DNA of 64,000 nt from NCBI GenBank assembly GCA_964023275.1, contig OZ029925.1, positions 12,871,803 to 12,935,802 of the forward strand, read 5' to 3'. The position numbers and the translations under genes are program-made. This stretch comes from Norana najaformis (taxonomy: Eukaryota > Annelida > Clitellata > Crassiclitellata > Hormogastridae). Shown piece after piece: positions 22,340 through 31,259 of the stretch (the stretch's first letter is position 1; each line of letters begins with the position of its first letter). The notes beneath the pieces were generated by a model. It was given only the letters and a program-made list of their open reading frames with translations, had not been told where the DNA came from and made no database searches.

Positions 22340-22745
22340 GATTGGTGGCACGGACAGACGAAGAGACGGACGAACAGACGGAGAGACAACACAGAGAAAA
22401 GCAAAGAGAGACATTACGGACAGACAGAGACAGATGGAAGGACAGACAGACAGACGGACGGACGAACAGACGGATGAAGACGGAGAGACAACACAGAGAA
22501 AAGCAGAGAGACATTACGGACAGACAGAGACAGATGGAAGGACAGACAGACGGGCATACGGACAGACGGACGGACGGACAGACAAACAGAGATACACATG
22601 CAGGCTGAGGGGACTGACAGGGACAGACAAATACCACTGGGAAAGATAAAGAGACAGATTTTCAGACAGGCAAAGACAGACAGGCAGAGAAAGATATCGA
22701 CAGACAGTCAGAGACGGACGGACAGCTATACACACAGAGGCAAAA
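22340..22745. repeat. GACA/GACG array with a tandem duplication of about 115 bp
   Basis: Blocks ACACAGAGAAAAGCAAAGAG, ACATTACGGACAGACAGAG and ACAGATGGAAGGACAGACAG occur twice, from about 22388 and 22491. Confidence 0.85.
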
Positions 22746-22841
22746 ACAAGCAGAAAACATCGAGGGAGATCGTTTATTACAGAGGAGAGGGATGTCTGGA
22801 AACAGAGGTTCACTGTAAAAATTCGTGGAAGCTTCCACCAA

Positions 22842-23400
22842 CTGTGGTGGTGCCAGGGATCCACGAGTAACTGGTGAAACATTGCACCACTTGATCGGGT
22901 GGAGCCAAACCACTAACCGCGGGTGGAATTCGCCACCATTCACTGATGGAATAGCCCACCGTTCGAAAGATGAAATGCTCCACCAGTTTTCGGTGTGAAC
23001 GGTCCACCGTTGAAAGGTGGAATGCTCCAGTAGCGCATTAGGAGGTGAGCACTGAAGTCTTTCCGGAAGTTCTGTTGCATCCAGCTCTTAATGGTTGCAA
23101 TAAGACAAGGGTCGTATCATTTATTCAATGGTAGGTTCGCACAAGGCATTAGATCTTCTTCTGCTCTAGCAGGTCTTTCCAATTATTGCTTAATATTTGG
23201 CCTATTTTCAATAGTAGCAAAGACAACACAGTCTCAAACAAGAAACTTATGGGCTGAATTCGGCGGCGCTGGTGGGAAATTCCACCTTTCACTACGATTA
23301 ATCGAAACTTACCACTCCCGGCTGTAGATTGGTGAATTTTTCCAGTGTACCACAGCTATTCCACCGACGGTTGGAATAGTCCATCGCGAGACCACCTTTA
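22842..23400. repeat. Degenerate repeat of about 24 bp with palindromic core
   Basis: TGGTGGTGCCAGGG, GGTGGAATTCGCCACC, TGGAATAGCCCACCGTTCG, TGAAATGCTCCACCAG, GTGAACGGTCCACCGTTG, GGTGGAATGCTCC. About eight units to 23040, then scattered ones at 23260-23400. Confidence 0.65.
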
Positions 23401-23411
23401 AATCTCAGAGC

Positions 23412-23544
<133 letters not shown>

Positions 23545-23559
23545 AAAACAAAATGAGAG

Positions 23560-24060
23560 AAGACAATATCGAGAAAGACAAGAGAAACAGTGATAGTGGG
23601 AGAGAGAGACCATTCTATTGTATTGCATAATATTGCATTGTATCTGTCAATCTATACAGTGCCTCTTAGAGAATGAACTAATCAGGGGCGCTCGGTAGAG
23701 AGACAGTGAGTGGGATAAAGAACCTCTTTAGAAGAGATAGAGAAAGTTTAGAAGGAAATAAGAGAGATATATGCAAAGGGTCAGAGAGTGAGGGGAGCAA
23801 TAGGCAGCGAAATATAGGGACAGGCAGAGAAAGTGACAGAGCCTCAGAAACAGAGAAAGAGAGAGGAAGACAGACGAAGAGAGACTGATAAAGAGAAAGA
23901 GACAGAGAGGCATGTATACAGGATTTTAGAGGGAGACAGACAGAGACAGAAACAGACCTAGAAACCGAGACAAAGCGACAGAGAAGGAGTGCAGTAGATT
24001 TCCAATTGCGTATAAGCTGTCCATCGGATGGATGGCCAGAGTGGACCTCGAAGACAGATT

Positions 24061-24099
<39 letters not shown>

Positions 24100-24110
24100 G
24101 TGCTCCCTCC
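23560..24110. repeat. GA/GACA-rich tract and (CAG)n
   Basis: Purine-rich AGAGAGAC sequence at 23700-23985; about twelve GCA/CAG copies at 24061-24099, followed by CCCTCCCTCC. Confidence 0.8.
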
Positions 24111-24299
24111 CTCCCTCCCTCCTTCCTTCACAGGACTCGTTGCTCAATCTCGTCAGCCTCCCAGAGTTCCATCTCCAGAGCAAGTGAAGCGATCGCGTCT
24201 GCGTCAAGATCAAACGGATAGCATCTGTCTCAGAGACCCGCATCAGTGCCCTTACCTCCAACGGACCATTGTGATGGACTACGTGCCCCATGCCGCTGC

Positions 24300-24365
24300 A
24301 ACAGGCTTTGAGTGATGAGGCGCTTTGCGAAGACCCGCTGGGCGCTAAATAAATCGCGAATAATA
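24300..24365 (+). mobile_element. Retroposon tail fragment
   Basis: TGATGAGGCGCTTTGCG and then GGGCGCTAAATAAATCGCG, two versions of the recurrent 3' motif. Confidence 0.4.
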
Positions 24366-24479
24366 CTTTATACAGCTCACGTTCAAAAGACACCACTTGA
24401 CACCACATTGCATCACCATTTACATTACACCCAATTACAGTACAATACATTTTACACCGCATCGCTTTTAATATTGCTT

Positions 24480-24935
24480 GTAATTAAGTAACCGTGAGGT
24501 AAGACAAGGCAGGACTAGGCATAGTGAGGCAATAAAGCTTAGATTCGGTCAGTTAGGTAAGGTACAGTAAGACCAAGGTAAAATAAAGCTGATCAAGGAA
24601 AGGTAAGGTAAGGTAAGACCAAGGTAAAGTCAAGTTAATCAAGGTAAGGTAAGGTAAGGTGTCATCCCACTCTCGTTGATATCTATGTATGTATGACTCT
24701 CTTTAGCTAGGCCACAATACACTATAATCTTGTTCTTACTTACTTGCTTAGCTAGTAAGCTGATATTTACACAACTTGGGGTTCGTCGCCAAATATGATA
24801 TATATTGGCTTGACTTAAGCTTGTGTGAAAGTAAAGTAATGTAAATCAAGGTAAGGTAAGGAAAGAAACCATTAAGTAAGGTAAGATAAAGCTAAGCAAT
24901 GTAAGGTAAAGTAATAAAGGTTAAGGTAGGTATTC
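24480..24935 (+). repeat. Degenerate AAGGT/GTAAG pentanucleotide repeats
   Basis: Clear runs such as AAGGTAAGGTAAGGT at 24598-24620 and 24641-24661, weaker elsewhere up to 24935. No gene is seen in this stretch. Confidence 0.7.
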
Positions 24936-24989
24936 AACGATGATCCTCAGTGGTGGCGCAGAAAGACGTTTTGGCTGAGGCGCACCCGC

Positions 24990-25945
24990 AATCACCTTGA
25001 AGAGGAGTGACCTTACAAAAGCTTTAAATTGCTCTGTCCCCCACTGATCAGTCGGGTAATGTAACGCTTGAGGAGTGGCTCTCTTCTATTCATGCATAGT
25101 TTTTTCAACCGTTTGACCATAAATCCAGATAAATCTAAGCCGATCACGTTTGGCTCACGCCAACGTCTGCGTTCTCTCCCCTTCTCATTCCAGTATTGAC
25201 ATAGCAGGCACTGCTGTTCCACTATCAGACATGGTCAAAACACTTGCGGTAATTTTGGACAGCAATCTCACATTTCAACCTCACATAACAAACCCCTGCA
25301 AATCTTGTTTCTATCATATCAGGGCATTAAGTCACATCAGGTCTGCTCTTACCAAAGACATGGCACAAGCTGTAGCCTGTTCTCTAGTCTGCTGTCTCCT
25401 TGATTATGCCAACTCAGTTTTTACAGGGATCTCAGATCTTGAACTCAAAAGACCAACGCATCCAAAATTCTCTGGCTCGTGTGGTGCTGCGTGCACCTCC
25501 TCACACACATTCCTTAGCTCTATTAAGCCAGCTGCACTGGCTTCCTGTGGAATTCCGAATCAGATTTAAACTAGCCTGTCTGACCTATAAAACTCTTACC
25601 ACGAGCACTCCTAACTACCTTCAGTCACTAGTCTCTCCTTATATCCCTCCCCGCAGCCTACGACCTTCAGGTACGGGTCTCTTGACTGAGCCACGATGCA
25701 GAACTGTCCTCGGCTCTCGTGCATTCAACACGCTGCCCCGTAGGAATGGAACCGTCTACCAATGTTTCTCCGAAGCTCGGAGTCCTTTCCTTCCTTCAAG
25801 AAACGCCTGAAAACTCATTATTTCTCACTGAATTTCAAACATCTCGGTATCTAACTCTTTTCCCCTGGCTGCTGACTATCCGCGCCTCCGATTCGCATTT
25901 CTGTGTGACTTTGCGCGGTTAAAAATTGTCGCAATAATAATAACA
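24990..25945 (+). pseudogene. 3' end of a non-LTR retrotransposon (reverse transcriptase C-terminus)
   Basis: Translated pieces match the thumb and C-terminal region of CR1/L2-like LINE reverse transcriptases: NPDKSKPITFGSRQRLR, then DSNLTFQPHITNPCKSCFYH, HIRSALTKDMAQAV and LLDYANSVFTGISD in one frame, and after a frameshift near 25440 QNSLARVVLRAPPHTHSL, QLHWLPVEFRIRFKLACLTY, and LTEPRCRTVLGSRAFN. The coding part ends about 25830 and an AT-rich tail with (AATA)-type repeats follows at 25925-25950. It is 5'-truncated, frameshifted and dead. Confidence 0.85.
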
Positions 25946-26214
25946 ACAATGATCCCTCAACCAGACAACCTTTTCTTAGGGGGTTACACCGTTCATCCGC
26001 TGATTTTCAAATCGACTTTGCTCACCCGCCGAGATCGATACGAGAAGGACGCAGAAGTGAAAGGAAGAAACATGCGGGAGACAGGCTGACTGAGCGAGAT
26101 TGTTTTAGGAATTTAGGCCGAGGCAGAGACTGGAAGTCGAGGGAGCGTCATTAGGACGCTGCCAATGAAATCTAATAACAAAATCCATACAAAGACTGAG
26201 GTCCAAGTAAGCTT

Positions 26215-26360
26215 AAATCAAACGTGAGAGAGAGGGAGTGAGAGAGACAGACAGACAGAGAGAAAGAGCAAGAGAGAGAGAGTGAGAGAGAAAAGACAGA
26301 AGCAAAGAGAGACAGGCAGAAAGAGAAAAAGAGAGACAAATAGAGAAAGACAGACACAGT
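26215..26360. repeat. GA/GACA-rich tract
   Basis: GAGAGAGGGAGTGAGAGAGAC-like sequence leading into the long CAGT tract. Confidence 0.8.
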
Positions 26361-26396
26361 GGCAGATGAAGAGGAAGATAGGATAAACAGCCCATT

Positions 26397-26668
26397 CAGT
26401 CAGTCAGTCAGTCAGTCAGTCAGTCAGTCAGTCAGTCAGTCAGTCAGTCAGTCAGTCAGTCAGTCAGTCAGTCAGTCAGTCAGTCAGTCAGTCAGTCAGT
26501 CAGTCAGTCAGTCAGTCAGTCAGTCAGTCAGTCAGTCAGTCAGTCAGTCAGTCAGTCAGTCAGTCAGTCAGTCAGTCAGTCAGTCAGTCAGTCAGTCAGT
26601 CAGTCAGTCAGTCAGTCAGTCAGTCAGTCAGTCAGTCAGTCAGTCAGTCAGCCAGCCAGCCAGTCAGT
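26397..26668. repeat. Pure (CAGT)63 tract
   Basis: 252 uninterrupted bases of CAGT from 26397 to about 26648, ending in three CAGC-type units. Confidence 0.98.
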
Positions 26669-26669
26669 T

Positions 26670-27590
26670 TATCTTAAGTCACACTGTTTAAAACTGTTAT
26701 AAAGCCATGTGTCAGCATTTGGTGAGGTTCTTAAAACTGTATCAAAGTTCAGACACATATATGCTAAAATTTAAATTTCAGACATAACTTTGAAACGATG
26801 GAGCGGATTAGATTAGTGCGTGCTACATCAGTTGCACCGCGAGAGACTGGCGAGTTTGATCAGCTTTTGAGAAACTGAACAAGAAACTCACCGCAAATGG
26901 AGTCAGACAAATCTAAGAAAACAAATAGACAGGAATCTTCTGGTTGAGCAACACAGTAGCCATCAATTCAGCAAATCTACATAAAAAACAGAACAGCAAA
27001 ATAATATCGTAAAACGATAATTTTAACCTCAAAGATTTTCACACCATTTAAGCAGATGTTTAAGGAAATGAGAAGCTGCATCTAAATGGTAATTAAACAG
27101 TGATCTCTAAGCCGCTCAGTACATTTCAATAATCCAGATGACAAAACCGATTTGATTTACTGATGATGTTATACATTCTGGTAGGCAAAATTTGCACGCC
27201 ACCCAGCTAGCCAGTAAATCAATCGTCCAATGAGTCAGCCAGTAGGTCAGCCAGCGAGTCAGGCAGTAGGTCAGCCAGTGAGTCAGGCAGTCAGTCATAT
27301 TCTGGACGAGGGAAGCTGGAGGCCTAATGAAATGAAATGAGCTTCAGCCAAATTATCGACGGCGTCATTATATGTTCCAATCTGGTCGAGATCAAAGGCC
27401 AGCGGCGGTTGAGGGCAGCCTATCGTTACCCGCTGCGGGCAGCATGACGCAACAAAGCCTTGTCAAGAGCATATGAGGCCGCTCGGCATGACACGCGCCC
27501 GCACGAGTTGGTTCCATCGTCCCCGAGCACCGAGATCGGCTAATAAGCTTTTGTGTGCCGCTGAGAAATTTCAGAAATTTACAAATTACA
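26670..27590. other. No gene recognised
   Basis: A GTCAGCCAGTAGGTCAGCCAG repeat of about 18 bp at 27229-27296; the rest is unremarkable. Confidence 0.45.
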
Positions 27591-27775
27591 CCACCATCAC
27601 AACCACAACCACCACCACACCAGCACCACCATAACCAGAACAACCAACACCTCCACCACACCACCACCACAACCACAACCACCACCACCGCCACAACCAC
27701 AACCACCACCACCGCCACAACCACAACCACCACCACCACAACAACAACAACAACCACCACTACCACCAGCAGCAA
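27590..27775. repeat. ACC/CCA trinucleotide-rich repeat
   Basis: CACAACCACAACCACCACCAC recurs, with a 30-bp unit (CCGCCACAACCACAACCACC and flanks) three times at 27665-27735. Confidence 0.9.
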
Positions 27776-27949
27776 CAATAATACTAACGAATGATAACCT
27801 GAATGAACGATCGAACGAATGAAGGAACGAATGGACTGAGAGAGCGTCCTCTGCCGGCCACGTTGAGGAGCCAGGCTCCATTTGTTCCTCAGCGAGGCGT
27901 AAAACCTGTTTGTCCGGCGGATATAACAAGACCCATATTAAACGCACAT

Positions 27950-28280
27950 TTATATAGCGCCTCTCGAGAGCCTGTCGCGATGAGTGTATGGTTATAGTCG
28001 TTGAAATGATGATGGCAAAATTAATCCGACGACTACGATGGCTGAGTTATTGGTGACAATTAACAGCAGAAGGGTAAACAAAAGGGAAGGTTATCGAGCG
28101 CTGTTAACAGCTCATCCCTCCGACGGCCTTTTCATCAGCGCAGGAAACACAATCACCCCTTCTCCTCCCCTCCTACCCTCCGGTCATCCAGCGCCATCTT
28201 TTGGTGTCAGCAGACGACAGACGTCCGGAAGGACGTGGACTGCTATGGAAAAGAAATTGATGCGAACCTATAGCCTGCCT
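27950..28280. other. Retroposon tail fragment, otherwise nothing recognised
   Basis: CATTTATATAGCGCCTCTCG at 27948-27967 is the common tail motif in reverse. The rest is unassigned. Confidence 0.4.
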
Positions 28281-28300
28281 TGTCTGATCTGTACATAGCT

Positions 28301-28336
28301 AGTGTTGTTGTTGTTGTTGTCGTCGTCGTCGTTGTC
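28301..28336. repeat. (GTT)n and (GTC)n microsatellite
   Basis: GTTGTTGTTGTTGTTGTC followed by GTCGTCGTC. A 150-codon open frame on the plus strand runs on from it to 28849; its composition does not look coding. Confidence 0.85.
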
Positions 28337-28849
28337 CTCTATGTACATGTGATCCTTCGGGATTTGATAAAATTACTGGATATGAGGAACTACATCTGGA
28401 ACGGCAGCTTCACGAGCAAAGGTGCTGCGGAAAGCAACTGCATTGAAACGCTAATTTATCTCAGTGAAGCCCTGAAGGAGATGTTAAAAATAACGATATT
28501 ATTATTATTTACCGAAGGCAGCAATGATTCATCTGGATGTTTAAAAATGAAACTACGAAAACAAGGTAAATGTCTGAAAAAGCAGACCACGTCCTCAGGA
28601 GTTTCCGAGAAGGTCACTTTAATTGCAACAGCATTGTCGCTCTGGATACAGATAGAAAGACACTGGAATAGAAAATTTGTCTCGCTAGGGTCATCAACAG
28701 TAAGCAACAGATATTTAACGGCCCACCTCATAATTAAAAAATCGAAAGAGTTTGCTTGGTCCCAGGGTCTAAAAAGCAAAGGATACAAAGACACGAATCC
28801 CAGAGTACTTATACACTGTTCATGGGTAGCAACTTGGGCAGTGACGTAA

Positions 28850-29575
28850 CTTCCAATTTCAGCCCCCTCCCAAACACATTACTTAAATGGACCGTCTGGT
28901 AAACTTCCGTACCCTATTACGGTCTGAGCGGAACTCTTTTTTTCAGATTCACTGCTGGTAACTACAGGTGCAAGTGCAAATGGCTCACTATAAATATGCT
29001 GTGTTGTATTGTACTGTGTCTGCAAATTATGTTGTATTATATTGTAGCCTATTGTAACATATTGTATTGTAGGTTATGTAAATATCTAAACATTTACATA
29101 GCACCTTTTCAGCACCTCTTAAAAACACAAAGAATTGTATGCATGCGTGTATTGGTGTATAGTACTGTCATTCTCTTTTTAAGAGTGCGTTCAGTTAGTA
29201 TTTTTCTGAGCTGGACAAGTCACGGTGGCTTTTGTCCAACTACCATTACGCAGCATTCCGTGGATATCCCACGTTTGAATTGGACGTAACCCAAGACCTC
29301 ATCGGCGGCCAAGGCAAACACCAGTTGTCCCTCTCCGTCCTCGACTACTAAGTGCAAACAACCTCGTGTCCCTCGCTGTCCTCGGTCTCTGTCCCCTCTG
29401 TCAGAGGCCATTACACTCTCCACTTGTTTTCATTACTCGCCAGCTCTTAAATTCAACCCCCGCTGGGAATGACTCTCCTAAAACCATCCATAAAATGCAG
29501 CTATATAAATCACATGATACGTCACCACTATGACCCAGCCACGCTACACATGATTTCACTTCGGGAATCATGAGT
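28850..29575. other. No gene recognised
   Basis: TTGTATTGTA-type repeats at 28996-29080 and a retroposon-like ACATAGCACCTTTTCAGCACC at 29096. Confidence 0.4.
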
Positions 29576-29577
29576 GT

Positions 29578-29578
29578 C

Positions 29579-29618
<40 letters not shown>

Positions 29619-29640
29619 GTCATAATTATTATTATTACGT
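29578..29640. repeat. (ATT)n microsatellite
   Basis: About thirteen ATT copies followed by a broken run. Confidence 0.95.
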
Positions 29641-29814
29641 CAATCCAATTATGAAACAAATCTATTGTTGCTGGAGCAACTAGAGCTGCTGTGGCGTCCA
29701 GGCTGGCACACTGGAAGCAGGTCGACTAGCTGCACCTCCGAATCTCGTGATCTTGTCTGTAAGCGCCGTGGTGAAGAAGCAACCCTGAGTTAGCGGTCGC
29801 GTAAGTGTAGAGCG

Positions 29815-30336
29815 TTATGTGGGCGTTTCTTCGATGGAGCGCAAGAACTTCCGGTGTGGATCGGACGAACATCCAGCACCACCAACTCCCTCCCCTTCAT
29901 CGCCGTCGTCGTCTGCTTCGAAGGCGCCTGCGTCGTGGGCTTCACTGACCCGAGCGTCGACGTCTCCTCGACCTCGACCCGCCGGCTGACCTTCGACAGG
30001 CGGTGTGGCTCCTTGACCCAGAGGATCGGTTGGGGCCCGTCGGCTGGGTCTCGACGACCAGTTCCAGGTTCTCTCCTTTTCTTTAATCTTGGCTTCAGGC
30101 ACGCCATTCTCTCCTTCTTTGATTTCAGCCGTCTTGTTCTTCGTTGTATTGTTGTCGATGAAGAATTTGATTTGCGACTGGGTACTCTCGCTCGCTGCGT
30201 CGAGTGCGAGTTCTGAGGTCATGAGTTCGTCTGATTGCTTCTTCTGAACTAAATCCTTCAGATAACGTTCGTCTTTTCTCCTGTTAACCATTGTAAATGC
30301 TTTGTCATAGCTGGAGTCAATCGCTTCTTCTTCCAT
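29815..30336 (-). CDS. Unassigned 173-codon ORF
   Basis: I do not recognise the product. From ATG at 30336 it encodes an acidic/basic, charge-rich chain (MEEEAIDSSYDKAF, then KDERYLKDLVQKKQ) that becomes Gly/Ala/Asp-rich toward the C-terminus. The second half is GC-rich and open in another minus-strand frame too, so either part could be spliced differently. It lies 46 bases from a solo LTR of opposite orientation. It could be a host exon, a fragment of a mobile element, or chance. Confidence 0.3.
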   Translation of the reverse strand: MEEEAIDSSYDKAFTMVNRRKDERYLKDLVQKKQSDELMTSELALDAASESTQSQIKFFIDNNTTKNKTAEIKEGENGVPEAKIKEKERTWNWSSRPSRRAPTDPLGQGATPPVEGQPAGRGRGDVDARVSEAHDAGAFEADDDGDEGEGVGGAGCSSDPHRKFLRSIEETPT

Positions 30337-30381
30337 CGATGGAAGGTCGCGCGGATTATTATTATTATTATGAATTATTAT

Positions 30382-31256
30382 TGTGGCGAGTCGGGAACCG
30401 CCTCCATGGCAACGGAACAGCCGAGAACCGTCTCCATGGCAACGGAACAGTCGGGAACCGCCTCCATGGCAACGGAACAGCCGAGAACCGTCTCCATGGC
30501 AACGGAACAGTCGGGAACCGTCTCCATAGCAACGGGAGCCGGGAACCGTCTCCATAGCAACGGGAGCCGGGAACCGTCTCCATAGCAACGGAACAGCCGG
30601 GAACCGTCTCCATAGCAACGGGAGCCGGGAACCGTCTTCATAGCAACGGGAGCCGAGAACCGTCTCCATAGCAATGGGAACCGGGAACGGGAGCCGAGAA
30701 CCGCTTCCATAGCAACGGGAGCTGAGAACCGTCTCCATGGCAACGGGAGCCGGGAACCATCTCCATGGCAACGGAACAGTCGAGAACTGTCTCCATAGCA
30801 ACGGGAGCCGGGAACCGTCTCCATGGCAGCGGGAGCCGGGAACCGTCTCCATAGCAACGGAACAGCCGGGAACAATCTCCATGGCAACGGTTCCACAGCG
30901 GGAACTGTTTCCTTGGTAACGGTTCCTAGGGAACGAATATAAGGAGAGTCGGTCTGTCGTAAAAGAACAGTCGGTGAGAGGTCGTCGTCGGTCTGTCATA
31001 GGGAGCGGTTGTCTGTCGTTTTCGGTGCTTCTTAGTCGTAGTTCTTGTTCACTTTGGATTATCTTCATAGTTACTTCGTCGTAACCTACGGGGTCGACTT
31101 TATAGTTAAGTGTTTGGTTGGAATAAAAGTTGGAAAGAGTTACAACGCTGGTGTCGACTTCTTCTTCTTCCTCTTCTTGGAGAAAAGCTCTAGGTAGACC
31201 ACCAGAGTCGAACCCCGCACTAGCCTTATAGAAGTAGTAGCACCCGGGTCGCCACA
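30382..31256 (+). mobile_element. Solo LTR, Ty3/Gypsy type
   Basis: 875 bp starting TGTGGCGA and ending TCGCCACA, an inverted terminal pair typical of LTRs (TG...CA). It is flanked on both sides by TTAT, a fitting 4-bp target duplication, although the site is ATT-rich. Inside, in plus orientation: a tandem-repeat U3, a TATA-like ATATAAGG at 30937-30944, a poly(A) signal AATAAA at 31122-31127, and a U5-like stretch ending in the terminus. No second LTR, primer-binding site or pol sequence was seen nearby, so I read it as a solo LTR left by recombination. Confidence 0.7.
30390..30922. repeat. Minisatellite, 29-30 bp unit, about 18 copies, inside the LTR U3
   Basis: Each unit reads like GAACCGTCTCCATRGCAACGG with small variants. 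The 14-base core GTCTCCATGGCAAC or GTCTCCATAGCAAC is kept in most copies and fits the RFX X-box consensus RYYNYYATRRNRAC. The last unit is diverged (GTTTCCTTGGTAAC). Confidence 0.85.
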
Positions 31257-31259
31257 TTA

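Noticed and set aside
26359..26691. 110-codon Ser-Gln-Ser-Val frame
   Set aside because: Product of the CAGT tract only.
27392..27794. PolyVal/Gly and polyThr frames
   Set aside because: Translation of the ACC-rich repeat on either strand.
28280..28849. 189-codon plus-strand frame beginning after a polyVal run
   Set aside because: It starts in a GTT/GTC microsatellite and the rest has no recognisable domain; overlapped by an equally long antisense frame.
30368..31257. Long minus-strand frame with CHGDGSRLF-like repeats, considered as a repeat protein
   Set aside because: It reads through the LTR minisatellite, whose 30-bp unit is a multiple of three; LTR ends, TATA and poly(A) signals explain the region better.
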